Assembly: GCF_051414135.1 (NCBI RefSeq)
Contig: NZ_JBLKOA010000001.1
Location: 186,001-250,000, forward strand
Origin: Halovenus halobia
GTDB lineage: Archaea > Halobacteriota > Halobacteria > Halobacteriales > Haloarculaceae
Length of the DNA stretch: 64,000 bases
Direction: 5' to 3'
Shown here in pieces: positions 7,971 to 16,631 of this stretch (within the stretch, counting starts at the first letter, position 1; each line of letters begins with the position of its first letter). The notes beneath the pieces are model-generated. The model saw only the letters and a program-made list of their open reading frames with translations, searched no databases and had not been told where the DNA came from. The position numbers and the translations under genes are program-made.

Positions 7971-8927
7971 ATGAGCCTTCGACGGTTTATCATTCGCCGC
8001 GTGTTAGTTTCTATCCCAATCCTGCTTGGGGTGTCGATGATCACCTTCTTTCTCGTCAACCTCGCGCCGATTGACGTGGTGGACGTGATTATCGGGATCA
8101 ATCCCGACGCGACGCAGGCAGACTACGCGAGGTTACGCGAGGAACTCGGGATCAACAGGCCGATTTATATCCGGTACCTGGACTGGCTCGGGAGCGCCCT
8201 TCAAGGTGACTTCGGGCCGGTCTACTCCCGTGGACTGGACGCGGGCGAGCTGATCGCCGCCCGCTGGAAGGAGACAGTCCTCCTCGGGCTGTACGGGTGG
8301 GTGATTGCGCTGTTGATCGCCATCCCGATTGGTATCTACTCCGCACTCAAGAAAGGCCAACTCGGCGACGATGTCGGCCGGTTCGCCGCACTGACCGGTA
8401 TCTCGATCCCGAACTTCTGGCTCGGGCTGATACTGCTCGGGTTCTTCTCCGCACAACTGGGTATTTTCAGCGCATCGACGCCACAGACGCCGTTACTCCA
8501 CGCGAAAACACTCACGTGGCTGTTGTTGCCAGGAATCACGATTGGGTCGGCAGCAGCGGCGAACCTGATGCGTATCATGCGAACGTCGATGATCGAGGAG
8601 ATGAACAAAGAGTACGTGACCGCTGCGCGTGCGAAGGGCCTTCCTGAGCGGACGGTAATGCTCAAACACGTGTTGCGAAACTCGCTCATCTCGGTCGTCA
8701 CCGTTGCAGCCTTCCTGACCTCAGGTATCGTCGCCGGTTCGGTTGTCGTCGAACAGGTGTTCGGCTGGCCGGGTCTGGGAAGGGCATTCGTTACGGCGGC
8801 CACGAGACAGGAAATCAATCTCATTCTCGCTATCACGCTGTTCACCGGGACTGCGATTGTGCTCATGAACCTGGTCGCTGATATCATGTACGCCGTACTC
8901 GACCCACGAATCAGAGACGAATACTAA
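7971..8927 (+). CDS. dppB: ABC transporter permease, DppB type
   Basis: A 318-residue integral membrane protein with about six transmembrane helices and the type-I importer coupling motif (EAA loop) around residues 215-240 (TAARAKGLPERTVMLKHVLR). The N-terminal DppB signature (RRVLVSIPILLGVSMITFFL) is present. With the DppC-type protein it forms the channel driven by the two downstream ATPases. It lies 26 nt after dppA and 2 nt before dppC, so it is clearly one transcription unit. Confidence 0.95.
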   Translation: MSLRRFIIRRVLVSIPILLGVSMITFFLVNLAPIDVVDVIIGINPDATQADYARLREELGINRPIYIRYLDWLGSALQGDFGPVYSRGLDAGELIAARWKETVLLGLYGWVIALLIAIPIGIYSALKKGQLGDDVGRFAALTGISIPNFWLGLILLGFFSAQLGIFSASTPQTPLLHAKTLTWLLLPGITIGSAAAANLMRIMRTSMIEEMNKEYVTAARAKGLPERTVMLKHVLRNSLISVVTVAAFLTSGIVAGSVVVEQVFGWPGLGRAFVTAATRQEINLILAITLFTGTAIVLMNLVADIMYAVLDPRIRDEY

Positions 8928-8929
8928 CT

Positions 8930-9988
8930 ATGTCAACGAAACGAGGACGAATCACAATCAACGGATTCGACGCGGATGTAGTCGAACAGCGAGAGGAGCT
9001 GTCCGACTGGAGTGACGATAAAGACACCAACCTCGAGAGCAGGTGGCGACGGGTCGCTCGCGAAATCAGACGGGACCGGCTGGCACTCATCGGTGGGGCT
9101 GTCGTGTTCGTGATGGTGTTGCTGGCGATATTCTCCCAGCCAATCCGGGCGTTCGGAGTCACCATCCAGCCCATCTCGATTACGCCGTACGACCCGGGTC
9201 AGCAGTTCGTGGCTGGCACGACAGAAAACTACGCCTACCCGAGTTTCCTCCCGTGGTCGGAGGGGTCGCTGCTGGATTACCCGTTCGGGACCGACACGCT
9301 CGGTCGTGACGTCTTCTCGCGGGTCATGGCGGGCACGCGCTACAGCGTGACGATTGGCCTCATCGTGACGGCCATCTCGGGAACCTTCGGCGTGATTTAC
9401 GGCGGTATCTCGGGCTACTTCGGCGGCAAAGTCGACGGCGTTCTCATGCGCTTCGTCGACATGATTTTCGCCTTCCCCGGACTCGTGCTGGCGATTGTGA
9501 TCCTGTCGCTGTTGGGCAAGGGCTACTGGCCGCTGGTGCTCGCGTTTACCGCGACCGGCTGGGCAGGCTACGCCCGTCTCATCCGTGGTGAGATTCTGAA
9601 AGTCAAGCAAAACGAGTACGTGCTCGCAGCGAAGGCACTGGGTGCCCGGGACCGTCGGGTGCTGTTCCGTCACGTCGTCCCGAACTCGATTGCACCGGTT
9701 ATCGTCCAGGCGACGCTCTCAATCGGGACTGTCGTCATCGGTGTCGCGGCACTCGGTTTCCTCGGGCTCGGCTTCCCACCCGGCACGCCTGAGTGGGGAA
9801 CGATGATTAACGCAGAACAGGGGACGGTTCTCAGCGCCCGTGGCTGGATTCGATGGTGGGTCACGGTCTTCCCGGGAATGATGCTGTTCCTGTTCGTGAT
9901 GGCGATGAACATGATTGGTGATGCTATCAACGACGCCTTGGACGCACAGGGTGGCGAAGGAATCGACGCCGCAGGTGGTGGCGGATGA
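8930..9988 (+). CDS. dppC: ABC transporter permease, DppC type
   Basis: A 352-residue permease. A cytosolic acidic N-terminus of about 45 residues precedes the first helix (LALIGGAVVFVMVLLAIFSQ). Then come the periplasmic-loop motif typical of DppC (PFGTDTLGRDVFSRVMAGTR) and five further helices with the EAA loop (LAAKALGARDRRVLFRHVVP). It pairs with DppB in the membrane. Its last four bases overlap the start of dppD (ATGA at 9985-9988), which indicates translational coupling. Confidence 0.95.
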   Translation: MSTKRGRITINGFDADVVEQREELSDWSDDKDTNLESRWRRVAREIRRDRLALIGGAVVFVMVLLAIFSQPIRAFGVTIQPISITPYDPGQQFVAGTTENYAYPSFLPWSEGSLLDYPFGTDTLGRDVFSRVMAGTRYSVTIGLIVTAISGTFGVIYGGISGYFGGKVDGVLMRFVDMIFAFPGLVLAIVILSLLGKGYWPLVLAFTATGWAGYARLIRGEILKVKQNEYVLAAKALGARDRRVLFRHVVPNSIAPVIVQATLSIGTVVIGVAALGFLGLGFPPGTPEWGTMINAEQGTVLSARGWIRWWVTVFPGMMLFLFVMAMNMIGDAINDALDAQGGEGIDAAGGGG

Positions 9989-11319
9989 CGCTGCTGGAAG
10001 TCAGCAACCTGACCGTGAAATTCTACACCCCCGACGGTGTCGTGCGAGCGGTCGATGACCTCTCCTACCAGATCGACCGGGGAGAGAAATTCGGCGTCGT
10101 CGGTGAGAGCGGTGCCGGCAAGAGCGTGAGTGCGCTGTCGCTGCTCCGGCTCATCGAAGACCCCGGACGGATCGACAGCGGCGCAATCCGCTTCTACGAG
10201 GACGACGCTGTCCAGACGTTCGAGGAGGACTTCCCGAACAAGGTCGTTGACCTCGAAGAACTCCGCAACGAGACCGACCGGACGTCACTCGCGGAGTCAC
10301 TCGACGAAGAGGGCGCCTCTGCGGAGGAACTGACTGGCGATAGCCGGTACGCTGGCGACGACCTAACCGATGTGCCAGCCGACGAACTCAGCATTCAGCG
10401 AGTCCTCGAAGGCGGCTACGGCTCGGATGTCGGCCTCATCGACGAGCAGGACTTTATCGTCAAAAACGGCGACCGGAGCTACATCGAACTGCTCCGAGCA
10501 CCCGAGAAGGCCATCCAGCGAATCCGGGGCAACCGAATTGCGATGATCTTCCAGGACGCACAGACCGCGCTGAATCCGGTCTACTCCGTCGGCGAGCAAA
10601 TCTCGGAGGCGATTCGACACCACCTCGATTACAGCGACAAAGAGGCCAAGGAGCGGACAATCGAGTTGCTGGATCAGGTTGGTATTCCGGACGCAGAGGC
10701 GCGCTACGGAGATTATCCCCACGAGTTCTCCGGCGGGATGCAACAGCGTGTCATCATCGCGATGGCACTGTCGTGCGACCCGGACCTGTTGATTGCCGAC
10801 GAGCCGACGACTGCGCTCGACGTGATGACCGAGGCGAAGATTCTCGGTGAACTGGAGACACTCAGCGACGAGTTCGACACGTCGATTACGCTCATCACCC
10901 ACGACCTAGGGGTCATCGCAGAGTTGGTCGACCGGGTGGTCGTGATGTACGCCGGTCGGCCGGTCGAGAAGGCGCCGGTCGACGAACTGTTCTACGACCC
11001 GAAACACCCCTACACGGTCGGGTTGATGGCCTCGATTCCCCGTATCGGAACGGGTGCGGACAGGCTGAAGACCATCCCGGGGACGATGCCGGACCTCATC
11101 GAGGTTCCATCTGGCTGTTCGTTCCACCCTCGGTGTCCCTACGCAGAGGAAGCCTGTACCAAGAAGGACCCGATGCTGGTCGAACCTGAGACCGGCGAAC
11201 CGGCAGAAGCGGAGGACGAACGCGGTGTAAGCTGTCTCGAATACACCGGTGACCTCACGCAAGGGCTCTCCTTCGACGTGAGTGTCGACAACACGGCAGT
11301 AGGTGAGCAACATGAGTAG
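9985..11319 (+). CDS. dppD: ABC transporter ATPase, DppD type, with a large acidic insertion
   Basis: A 444-residue ATPase. Walker A is at residues 40-48 (GESGAGKSV), the Q-loop at about 188-200 (IFQDAQTALNPV), followed by the signature (FSGGMQQR), Walker B (LLIADEPTTALD) and the H-loop (LITHDLGV). The C-terminus has the oligopeptide-type Cys cluster (CSFHPRCPYAEEAC). Bacterial homologues have roughly 55 residues between Walker A and the Q-loop. Here there are about 140, so an acidic insertion of roughly 90-100 residues (about 75-175) lies inside the nucleotide-binding domain. It overlaps dppC by 4 nt and dppF by 8 nt. Confidence 0.95.
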   Translation: MTLLEVSNLTVKFYTPDGVVRAVDDLSYQIDRGEKFGVVGESGAGKSVSALSLLRLIEDPGRIDSGAIRFYEDDAVQTFEEDFPNKVVDLEELRNETDRTSLAESLDEEGASAEELTGDSRYAGDDLTDVPADELSIQRVLEGGYGSDVGLIDEQDFIVKNGDRSYIELLRAPEKAIQRIRGNRIAMIFQDAQTALNPVYSVGEQISEAIRHHLDYSDKEAKERTIELLDQVGIPDAEARYGDYPHEFSGGMQQRVIIAMALSCDPDLLIADEPTTALDVMTEAKILGELETLSDEFDTSITLITHDLGVIAELVDRVVVMYAGRPVEKAPVDELFYDPKHPYTVGLMASIPRIGTGADRLKTIPGTMPDLIEVPSGCSFHPRCPYAEEACTKKDPMLVEPETGEPAEAEDERGVSCLEYTGDLTQGLSFDVSVDNTAVGEQHE

Positions 11320-12682
11320 GACCACAGAGCCGATTCTCGAAGTTGACGGATTGAAGAAGTATTACGAGACAGGTGGCAGTTTCGTCGATTCGCTGCTGGG
11401 TCGCTCGAACACAGTCAAAGCAGTCGACGGCGTCGACCTGACACTGCAACCGGGTGAGACTCTCGGCGTGGTCGGCGAGAGTGGCTGTGGCAAGACGACA
11501 CTCGGCCGCGCACTGCTCCGGCTAATCGAGCCAACCGACGGCTCAGTCACGTACCGCCAGCGAAACGACGACGGTACCGTCGACGAACTCGACCTGACCG
11601 AACTGTCGAGTTCCCGACTCCGGGACCTCCGGACGGACCTGCAGTACATCTTCCAGGACCCGTTCTCGAGTTTGAACCCCCGGATGACCGTCGGCGACAT
11701 CGTCGGTGAACCGCTGGACGTTCACGACCTGGCCTCCGGCGAGGAACGGGCCCAACGCGTCGAGGAACTGCTGGATACGGTCGGGCTGAACCGCAGTCAC
11801 GCCTACCGCTACCCACACGAGTTCTCCGGCGGCCAGCGCCAGCGTATCGGCATCGCCCGTGCGCTGGCGGTCGACCCCGAGGTTATCATCTGTGACGAGC
11901 CGGTCAGTGCGCTGGACGTGTCCGTGCAGGCCCAAATTCTCAATCTGCTGTCGAACCTGCAGGAAGAGTTCGACCTCTCGTACATCTTCATCGCACACGA
12001 CCTGAGCGTGGTCGAGCACATCTCCGACCGCGTCGCGGTGATGTATCTCGGCGAAATTGCCGAGGTCGGCACCACCGAGGAGCTGTTCACCGCACCACGG
12101 CACCCCTACACTGAGGCGTTGCTCTCGGTGATTCCGGAGCCGGACCCGGGCTGGGAAGGCAACAAGATTCTGCTGGACGGCGAGGTCCCTTCGGCTATCG
12201 ACCCGCCGTCGGGCTGTCGATTCCACACCCGGTGTCACCGGGTAATTCCGCCCGAAGAGCTGAGTATCGAGCAGGAGACGTTCCGCTCGGTTCTGACGCT
12301 GAAACTGTACGCACGGGAGGCTGAGTCAACGACAGAACTCGTCACGCTGGGCGAAAGCGGACAGCTCCAGGAGGAGTACGACGAGGACGACCCAGACGCC
12401 GTCGACAGGATGCTCCGAGACGCGTACGGCATTCCCTCCCAGTTGCCGGACACGACCGCAGAGGAGAGCCTTTCGACCGCTATCGAGCGTCTCGTCGAGG
12501 CGGAACCGCCGGCCGCCGCGGAGAAACTCGAAGAGGTCTTCGTCTCGCCGTGTGAGAAACAGCAGCCCGAACTGGAACAGACGGCCGAGACGAAAGTCTC
12601 CTGTCTGCTGTACACCGACGAGTACAACACCGGAGAGCCGGTCGTGACCGACCAGACCGGCGACGCCGCGGCCGACGACTGA
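11312..12682 (+). CDS. dppF: ABC transporter ATPase, DppF type, with an insertion in the C-terminal Cys domain
   Basis: A 456-residue second ATPase of the importer. Walker A is at residues 55-62 (GESGCGKT), with Q-loop (IFQDPFSSLNPR), signature (SGGQRQRIGIARAL), Walker B (VIICDEPVSALD) and H-loop. The oligo_HPY-type C-terminus is split: the first cysteines (GCRFHTRC) and the last (SPCEKQQP, KVSCLLY) are separated by more than 100 acidic residues. The start at 11312 is chosen over the GTG at 11303, because the GTG lies inside a good Shine-Dalgarno (AGGTGA, 11301-11306) spaced 5 nt from the ATG. The gene overlaps the end of dppD. Confidence 0.94.
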   Translation: MSRTTEPILEVDGLKKYYETGGSFVDSLLGRSNTVKAVDGVDLTLQPGETLGVVGESGCGKTTLGRALLRLIEPTDGSVTYRQRNDDGTVDELDLTELSSSRLRDLRTDLQYIFQDPFSSLNPRMTVGDIVGEPLDVHDLASGEERAQRVEELLDTVGLNRSHAYRYPHEFSGGQRQRIGIARALAVDPEVIICDEPVSALDVSVQAQILNLLSNLQEEFDLSYIFIAHDLSVVEHISDRVAVMYLGEIAEVGTTEELFTAPRHPYTEALLSVIPEPDPGWEGNKILLDGEVPSAIDPPSGCRFHTRCHRVIPPEELSIEQETFRSVLTLKLYAREAESTTELVTLGESGQLQEEYDEDDPDAVDRMLRDAYGIPSQLPDTTAEESLSTAIERLVEAEPPAAAEKLEEVFVSPCEKQQPELEQTAETKVSCLLYTDEYNTGEPVVTDQTGDAAADD

Positions 12683-12725
12683 CCGAAACGATACGTTGTT
12701 TACTTCTGAGCCGCTACGTCAACTA

Positions 12726-13262
12726 ATGCGTCGGATTTACGAATCGGATGCCCTCGAACGCGACGACAAGGAGCCACTTGCACCCCGGGAGCGCCAGCGC
12801 GAGACCAAGCCCCAGTCGTTTCGTTCGATTAGCGGCTCTGCCTGGAGTGACCGACTGCTCCCCCACAGGGTCCGGCGGTGGGCCGTGACGGTCGACCTGA
12901 CGGCGCCGGACGACCCCATCGGACAGGGCGAGGATATCCCGTTTCAGTTTACCCTGAAGAACAGACTGCCGATGCCGGTCACGATACCGACCGACTCGCC
13001 GCGGCTGTGGACTTGGACTGTCGACGGCGCACAGAGCGCGTCACACGTCTCTCTAGAGAAGCCGCCGACAGAGACGAACAAACTCAAACTCGACCGCGGC
13101 GAGCGCCTCCGGATTCGGCGCACCTGGTCGGGGATGTTCCGGGTGAGCAAACGAGAGTGGGAACACGCCGAGCGAGGCGAACACACCATCCGGGCCGCAG
13201 TCAACGTCGCCGACCCAGAGGCGGCCAATCTCACAGACGAGACCACCGTCTACATCTCCTAG
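12726..13262 (+). CDS. Conserved haloarchaeal protein, beta-sandwich-like
   Basis: A 178-residue soluble protein starting MRRIYESDALERDDKEP. The middle (about 55-175) alternates short beta strands of the kind seen in Ig-like or filamin-like domains (VTVDLTAPDD, FTLKNRLPMPVTIPT, RRTWSGMFRVSKREW, HTIRAAVNVADPEA). It has no signal peptide. It lies 43 nt after dppF on the same strand and may share its transcript, though nothing ties it to transport. Its stop shares the palindrome CTAG (13259-13262) with the convergent gene. Function unknown. Confidence 0.75.
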   Translation: MRRIYESDALERDDKEPLAPRERQRETKPQSFRSISGSAWSDRLLPHRVRRWAVTVDLTAPDDPIGQGEDIPFQFTLKNRLPMPVTIPTDSPRLWTWTVDGAQSASHVSLEKPPTETNKLKLDRGERLRIRRTWSGMFRVSKREWEHAERGEHTIRAAVNVADPEAANLTDETTVYIS

Positions 13263-13843
13263 CTGTTCATATCGACACCCTGGTCCTCTTCCATCCTGAA
13301 CTCGAGGAACCGGCGGTCACAGTCCGTGCAGTACAGCGTGATGACCTGCCTGTCGCTACAGCAGGACTGCACCGGCGTGTTGTTGAAGTCCATCGTCCCA
13401 TCGCAGAACAGACACCAGTCCTGGAACGACCGAAGAGACTGGGCTATCATAAAACGCTGGTTCGTGGGCACGTCGTCCCAGGCGGGCTCAATCTCGCGAA
13501 GCGCGCGGTCGGTCGCAACGTCGAACACGAACGCGCCCTCCGAGGGCCAGTTGTAAACGGTGTTGTACACCCGCCAGGCGGTGTAGTCGTGGTCTTTCTC
13601 CAGTACTTCCGACTCCGGAGCGTCGAACAACTGTGCGATGTCTGTGATATCAATCTCTTCGGTTTGTAGGTTCTCGATGTGACCGGCGACCCGCTCTGCG
13701 AAGGAGTCGGTGAAGGCGAGTTTCTGCTCGTCGCCCGTGTCCTTGACAGCACCTGCCTCCTTCAGGAATGGCTCTGGCTGGACGGCGTTCTGTCGCTCCT
13801 GTTTGATTCGCTCCGCGGTCGACTGCGTCTGCTCTTCTGACAT
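13259..13843 (-). CDS. Haloarchaeal zinc-finger-containing protein, unknown function
   Basis: A 194-residue acidic protein. The N-terminal half is helical. The C-terminal 50 residues contain six cysteines arranged as CLFCDG, SCCSD and CTDC, probably one zinc site or more. The start at 13843 (MSEEQTQSTAERIKQ) is chosen because the upstream extension is Cys/His-rich and unlike the rest. A 132-bp gap separates its start from the repeat that follows the DUF5815 gene. No function is recognised. Confidence 0.75.
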   Translation of the reverse strand: MSEEQTQSTAERIKQERQNAVQPEPFLKEAGAVKDTGDEQKLAFTDSFAERVAGHIENLQTEEIDITDIAQLFDAPESEVLEKDHDYTAWRVYNTVYNWPSEGAFVFDVATDRALREIEPAWDDVPTNQRFMIAQSLRSFQDWCLFCDGTMDFNNTPVQSCCSDRQVITLYCTDCDRRFLEFRMEEDQGVDMNS

Positions 13844-13970
13844 AGGCCATTGTTGTCCACAGCGCGTTATAAATACACGGCACTCGTGTGGTTGGTTGAC
13901 ATGCCCAGTCACCCGACAGCTGACACGCTCTGTCTGCTGGTTTGGTGTTCTCAGGAAGCTCCTGCTGGGG

Positions 13971-14114
13971 TCGATTCAGACCGCCGAGTCGTACTCGTCC
14001 TCGAAAAACCGATGGACGAGTCCATCGTTGTTCCGCTCACGCTGTTCGCGGAACTCCCACAGGGACGTCTCGTCCTCGCTCGACTCAGACCGCCGAGTCG
14101 AACTCGTCCTCGAA
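13971..14114. repeat. 35-bp imperfect direct repeat duplicating the 3' end of the DUF5815 gene
   Basis: Copies at 13971-14005 and 14080-14114 match at 33 of 35 positions and are spaced 109 bp apart. The right copy contains the true stop and last codons of the DUF5815 gene (minus strand, ending EDEFDSAV). The left copy would encode EDEYDSAV and a stop in a different frame, because 109 is not a multiple of 3. The 78 bp following the DUF5815 stop also read as coding-like sequence in that shifted frame (for example TSLWEFREQRERNN), but no start codon is present. This looks like a partial tandem duplication or a relic of an alternative C-terminus. Confidence 0.7.
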
Positions 14115-14618
14115 GTCCCGTTCGCTCCGATAGGCGTCAACGAAGGCGTCAAGTTCGAATTCTTCGAGCTGTTTCTCGAACTCAGAAACGGTTGGACCGT
14201 CGTCAGCGTGGCTAATTGCGTGTTCCATCAGCTCGACCAGCAGTTCCACGACGGTTCGGTGGAGCTCGTAAGAATCCATATCAGCAACCCAGACGAGGCC
14301 GTAGCCGACCTCCCCGTCGGCTGAGCAGTCGGCGACTGCCACATCATCTGGGTGCTCCTCGCGGACCATTGCGAGCGCGTGAGCGGTGCTGAACTCGTCG
14401 TAATCGTCGTCGGTCGTAATCGTTGCCCGGAGCGTATCGACGAGAAAGTCTGGCACGAACCGGCCCAGCGGGTGGACATCCATCACGACGGCGTGGGTTG
14501 CGCCACAGCCACAGGCCAGTTCGCGCATTCCCAGGTCTACGTCGTGGGTGTGGACTGTCTCGCCGCAGGGCAAATCGAGGTGGTCGTCGGTGCCGCCCGG
14601 GACGTGTGGTTCCGCCAT
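14085..14618 (-). CDS. DUF5815 family protein
   Basis: A 177-residue soluble acidic protein. The N-terminus (MAEPHVPGG) leads into a Cys/His-containing region (LPCGETVHTHDVDLGM, then ACGCGATHAVVMDVH) that may bind a metal. The C-terminal half is helical. The sequence matches the haloarchaeal DUF5815 family of unknown function. Its ATG is one base after the stop of the upstream DUF7124 gene, so the two are probably translated together. The 3' end is duplicated just downstream. Confidence 0.86.
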   Translation of the reverse strand: MAEPHVPGGTDDHLDLPCGETVHTHDVDLGMRELACGCGATHAVVMDVHPLGRFVPDFLVDTLRATITTDDDYDEFSTAHALAMVREEHPDDVAVADCSADGEVGYGLVWVADMDSYELHRTVVELLVELMEHAISHADDGPTVSEFEKQLEEFELDAFVDAYRSERDFEDEFDSAV

Positions 14619-14619
14619 C

Positions 14620-15030
14620 TTACGGCCAGTCTTCGCGACTCTCCTGCTCGATTTGCTCGGGCTGCTCGTCTGGCGCAAGCTGCCAACTGGCGGCTTCGGC
14701 CGCGTCTTCGACGTTGACGTACTCCCAGCCAGTCTTTCCGGCGAGTTCCTCGTCAGCCGACTCCGTGCCGACGAAGACGTATCGCTCGCTGTCGAACTGC
14801 TCTTTGATGTTTTCGAGGCTCTCCTCGCGGCTGCGCGGCCCCGAGAAGAAGTCCTGTCTGATTCGGTGTTTCCGCGTGAAATTCGTCACGACGTAGGTCG
14901 GTTTCTCCGAAATCACGCCCACGTAGTTCGTCCACTGCCGGGCGTCTGTGAAGACTGAATCCGGCGCACGGAGCTCTTTCAGCGCGGCCAACTCGAACGC
15001 AAGCGTCATATCGCCATTGCCGCCATCCAT
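14620..15030 (-). CDS. DUF7124 family protein
   Basis: A 136-residue protein starting MDGGNGDMTLAFELAALKEL. The conserved core (VVTNFTRKHRIRQDFFSGP) and the C-terminal acidic segment match haloarchaeal DUF7124 proteins, which lack an assigned function. An internal start at 15009 (MTLAFEL) is possible. First gene of a two-gene unit with DUF5815, with a 1-nt gap. The 50-nt spacer upstream separates it from the FAD oxidoreductase stop on the same strand. Confidence 0.85.
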   Translation of the reverse strand: MDGGNGDMTLAFELAALKELRAPDSVFTDARQWTNYVGVISEKPTYVVTNFTRKHRIRQDFFSGPRSREESLENIKEQFDSERYVFVGTESADEELAGKTGWEYVNVEDAAEAASWQLAPDEQPEQIEQESREDWP

Positions 15031-15080
15031 ACCAGATCCTCCGGTGTCTACTAAAAAAAGGCCGTCGGTCCCTTCAGAGC

Positions 15081-16325
15081 CTAGTCCGCCTGCGGTGGCT
15101 CTTCGAGTTTGTCGACGTTGATATCCGGTTCGAGCAGCTTCTCTTTCTGGTCGGCGACCTGCAGCTGCTCGCGGATAATTCGTTTCAGCGCGGACTGCTG
15201 TGAGAGGTCACCAATCAGCACGCCCCCGATCAGCTGTCCGTTCTTGAACGCCAGCCGTCGCCATTCGGTGTCGGAGTACTTTCGCTCGGCCGTCTCGTCG
15301 CCAAGCGTCGGATGTCCAAAGGAGAGGAACGGGAACTCGAAGTGCGTAATCGAGTACGAGGAGACCCACTGGAAGGACTCCACGGGCTCGTCAGCGACCA
15401 TGTTCTGTGCCGCGACTGCGCCCTGTTCTTTGGCTGAGCCCCACGCACCGTTCTGGGCCTGCTCGCCCAGCAGCGTGTCGTAGAACTGCGTAATGTCGCC
15501 AGCAGCGTAGATGTTGTCGACGTTGGTCTGCATGTGTTCGTCGACGACGACGCCGTCGTCACACTTGACGCCGCTACCGTGCAGCCACTCGGTGTTGAAA
15601 TTCAGGCCGATTGCAACCCCAACCCAGTCGGCGTCGAATCGCTTGCCGTTGGGGTCAACTGCAGCCTCGACGTGACCGTCGTCGTCCACCTCGAAGTGGT
15701 CGACGCCGGAGTCGAACTCCAGGTCGACACCCTTCTCTTCGAGTGCGTCGTGGATGATCTCGGCTCCCTCCAGTGAGAGTGCGTATCGCCACCAGCGATT
15801 GCCACGCATCAGGTACTTCGATTCCAGTCCCTGTGCGGCACAGACTGCCGCGAGGTCGATTCCGAGCAGGCCCGCCCCGACGATGACGCCCGTCTCGGAC
15901 GTTTCTGCGTGTTCTTTGATTTCACGGGCGTCCTCGAACGTCCAGAAGTGGTGAATTCCCTCAGCGTCAGAGTTCTCGACTGGAAGCTGTGTTGGCGTTC
16001 CCCCCGTCGCCACCAGCAGCTTGTCGTAGTCGTAGCTCTCTCCGCTGTGGGTGTGCAGCGTCTGTGACTCGGCGTCGACCCGGTTGACGTGTGTGTTCAA
16101 CTGGAGGTCGATGTCGCGCTCTTCGTACCACTCCGGTTCGTGAATTGAAATCGGTGCTTCCGGCAGTTTCCCCTTCGCGAACTCCTTGATCAGAATGCGG
16201 TTGTACAGCGCCTCCCCTTCGTCCGTGATGACCGTCACGTCCGCGTCGGGGTCTTCCTCTCGGATGGTTTCGGCCGCCGAACTCCCCGCGATTCCGTCGC
16301 CGACGATTACGTGCGACGTGCTCAT
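15081..16325 (-). CDS. FAD-dependent NAD(P)H oxidoreductase (pyridine nucleotide-disulfide / nitrite reductase-like family)
   Basis: A 414-residue flavoprotein. An N-terminal FAD-binding glycine motif (VGDGIAGSSAAE, residues 8-19), a second Rossmann motif for NAD(P)H near residue 148 (VIVGAGLLGIDLA) and the second FAD motif near residue 275 (NIYAAGDITQF) are all present. There is no redox-active CxxC pair, so it is not a disulfide reductase. It resembles ferredoxin/rubredoxin reductases and the flavin part of NirB. A rubredoxin-like protein is encoded at 18311, but not in the same unit, so an electron-transfer partnership is only a suggestion. Single gene, divergent from DUF6149. Confidence 0.88.
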   Translation of the reverse strand: MSTSHVIVGDGIAGSSAAETIREEDPDADVTVITDEGEALYNRILIKEFAKGKLPEAPISIHEPEWYEERDIDLQLNTHVNRVDAESQTLHTHSGESYDYDKLLVATGGTPTQLPVENSDAEGIHHFWTFEDAREIKEHAETSETGVIVGAGLLGIDLAAVCAAQGLESKYLMRGNRWWRYALSLEGAEIIHDALEEKGVDLEFDSGVDHFEVDDDGHVEAAVDPNGKRFDADWVGVAIGLNFNTEWLHGSGVKCDDGVVVDEHMQTNVDNIYAAGDITQFYDTLLGEQAQNGAWGSAKEQGAVAAQNMVADEPVESFQWVSSYSITHFEFPFLSFGHPTLGDETAERKYSDTEWRRLAFKNGQLIGGVLIGDLSQQSALKRIIREQLQVADQKEKLLEPDINVDKLEEPPQAD

Positions 16326-16631
16326 ATCGGTAGTTATACGCCGGGGTTAATGTGGGTTGCTATTCGTGTAATTCACGCTGTCATCTCTCCCATTCGTGCT
16401 GAAAAATACCGATTCAACTCCGAATTATCAGATTATACACGAATTAACGTGATGTTTTGGACGAGAACTCCCTGCGTTTTGCGGGTGCTGAATATCGATT
16501 CATTCGATTGTTGTCCTATCTGAGTGATCGTTCTCAGTTGTGGAACAAAATCGGGGACAACAGCGGTCAGTCGGCGTGTTCGACCGCCGGGACCGACGAG
16601 GTGAAATGTCTCGCTCGCCAATACTCAGTCG
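16326..16631. promoter_or_regulatory. Divergent intergenic region with repeated ATTCGTG motifs
   Basis: 306 bp with no gene, separating the FAD oxidoreductase (left) from DUF6149 (right). It holds an inverted pair of 9-mers, ATTCGTGTA (16362-16370) and TACACGAAT (16436-16444), plus a third ATTCGTG copy at 16392-16398. The left copy lies about 40 bp upstream of the oxidoreductase start. AT-rich stretches nearby fit promoters in both directions. The motifs look like operator half-sites, but the regulator is unknown. Confidence 0.4.

Noticed and set aside
13976..14084. A separate small gene after the DUF5815 stop
   Set aside because: The peptide in the shifted frame looks plausible but has no start codon within the segment; treated as part of a duplication.
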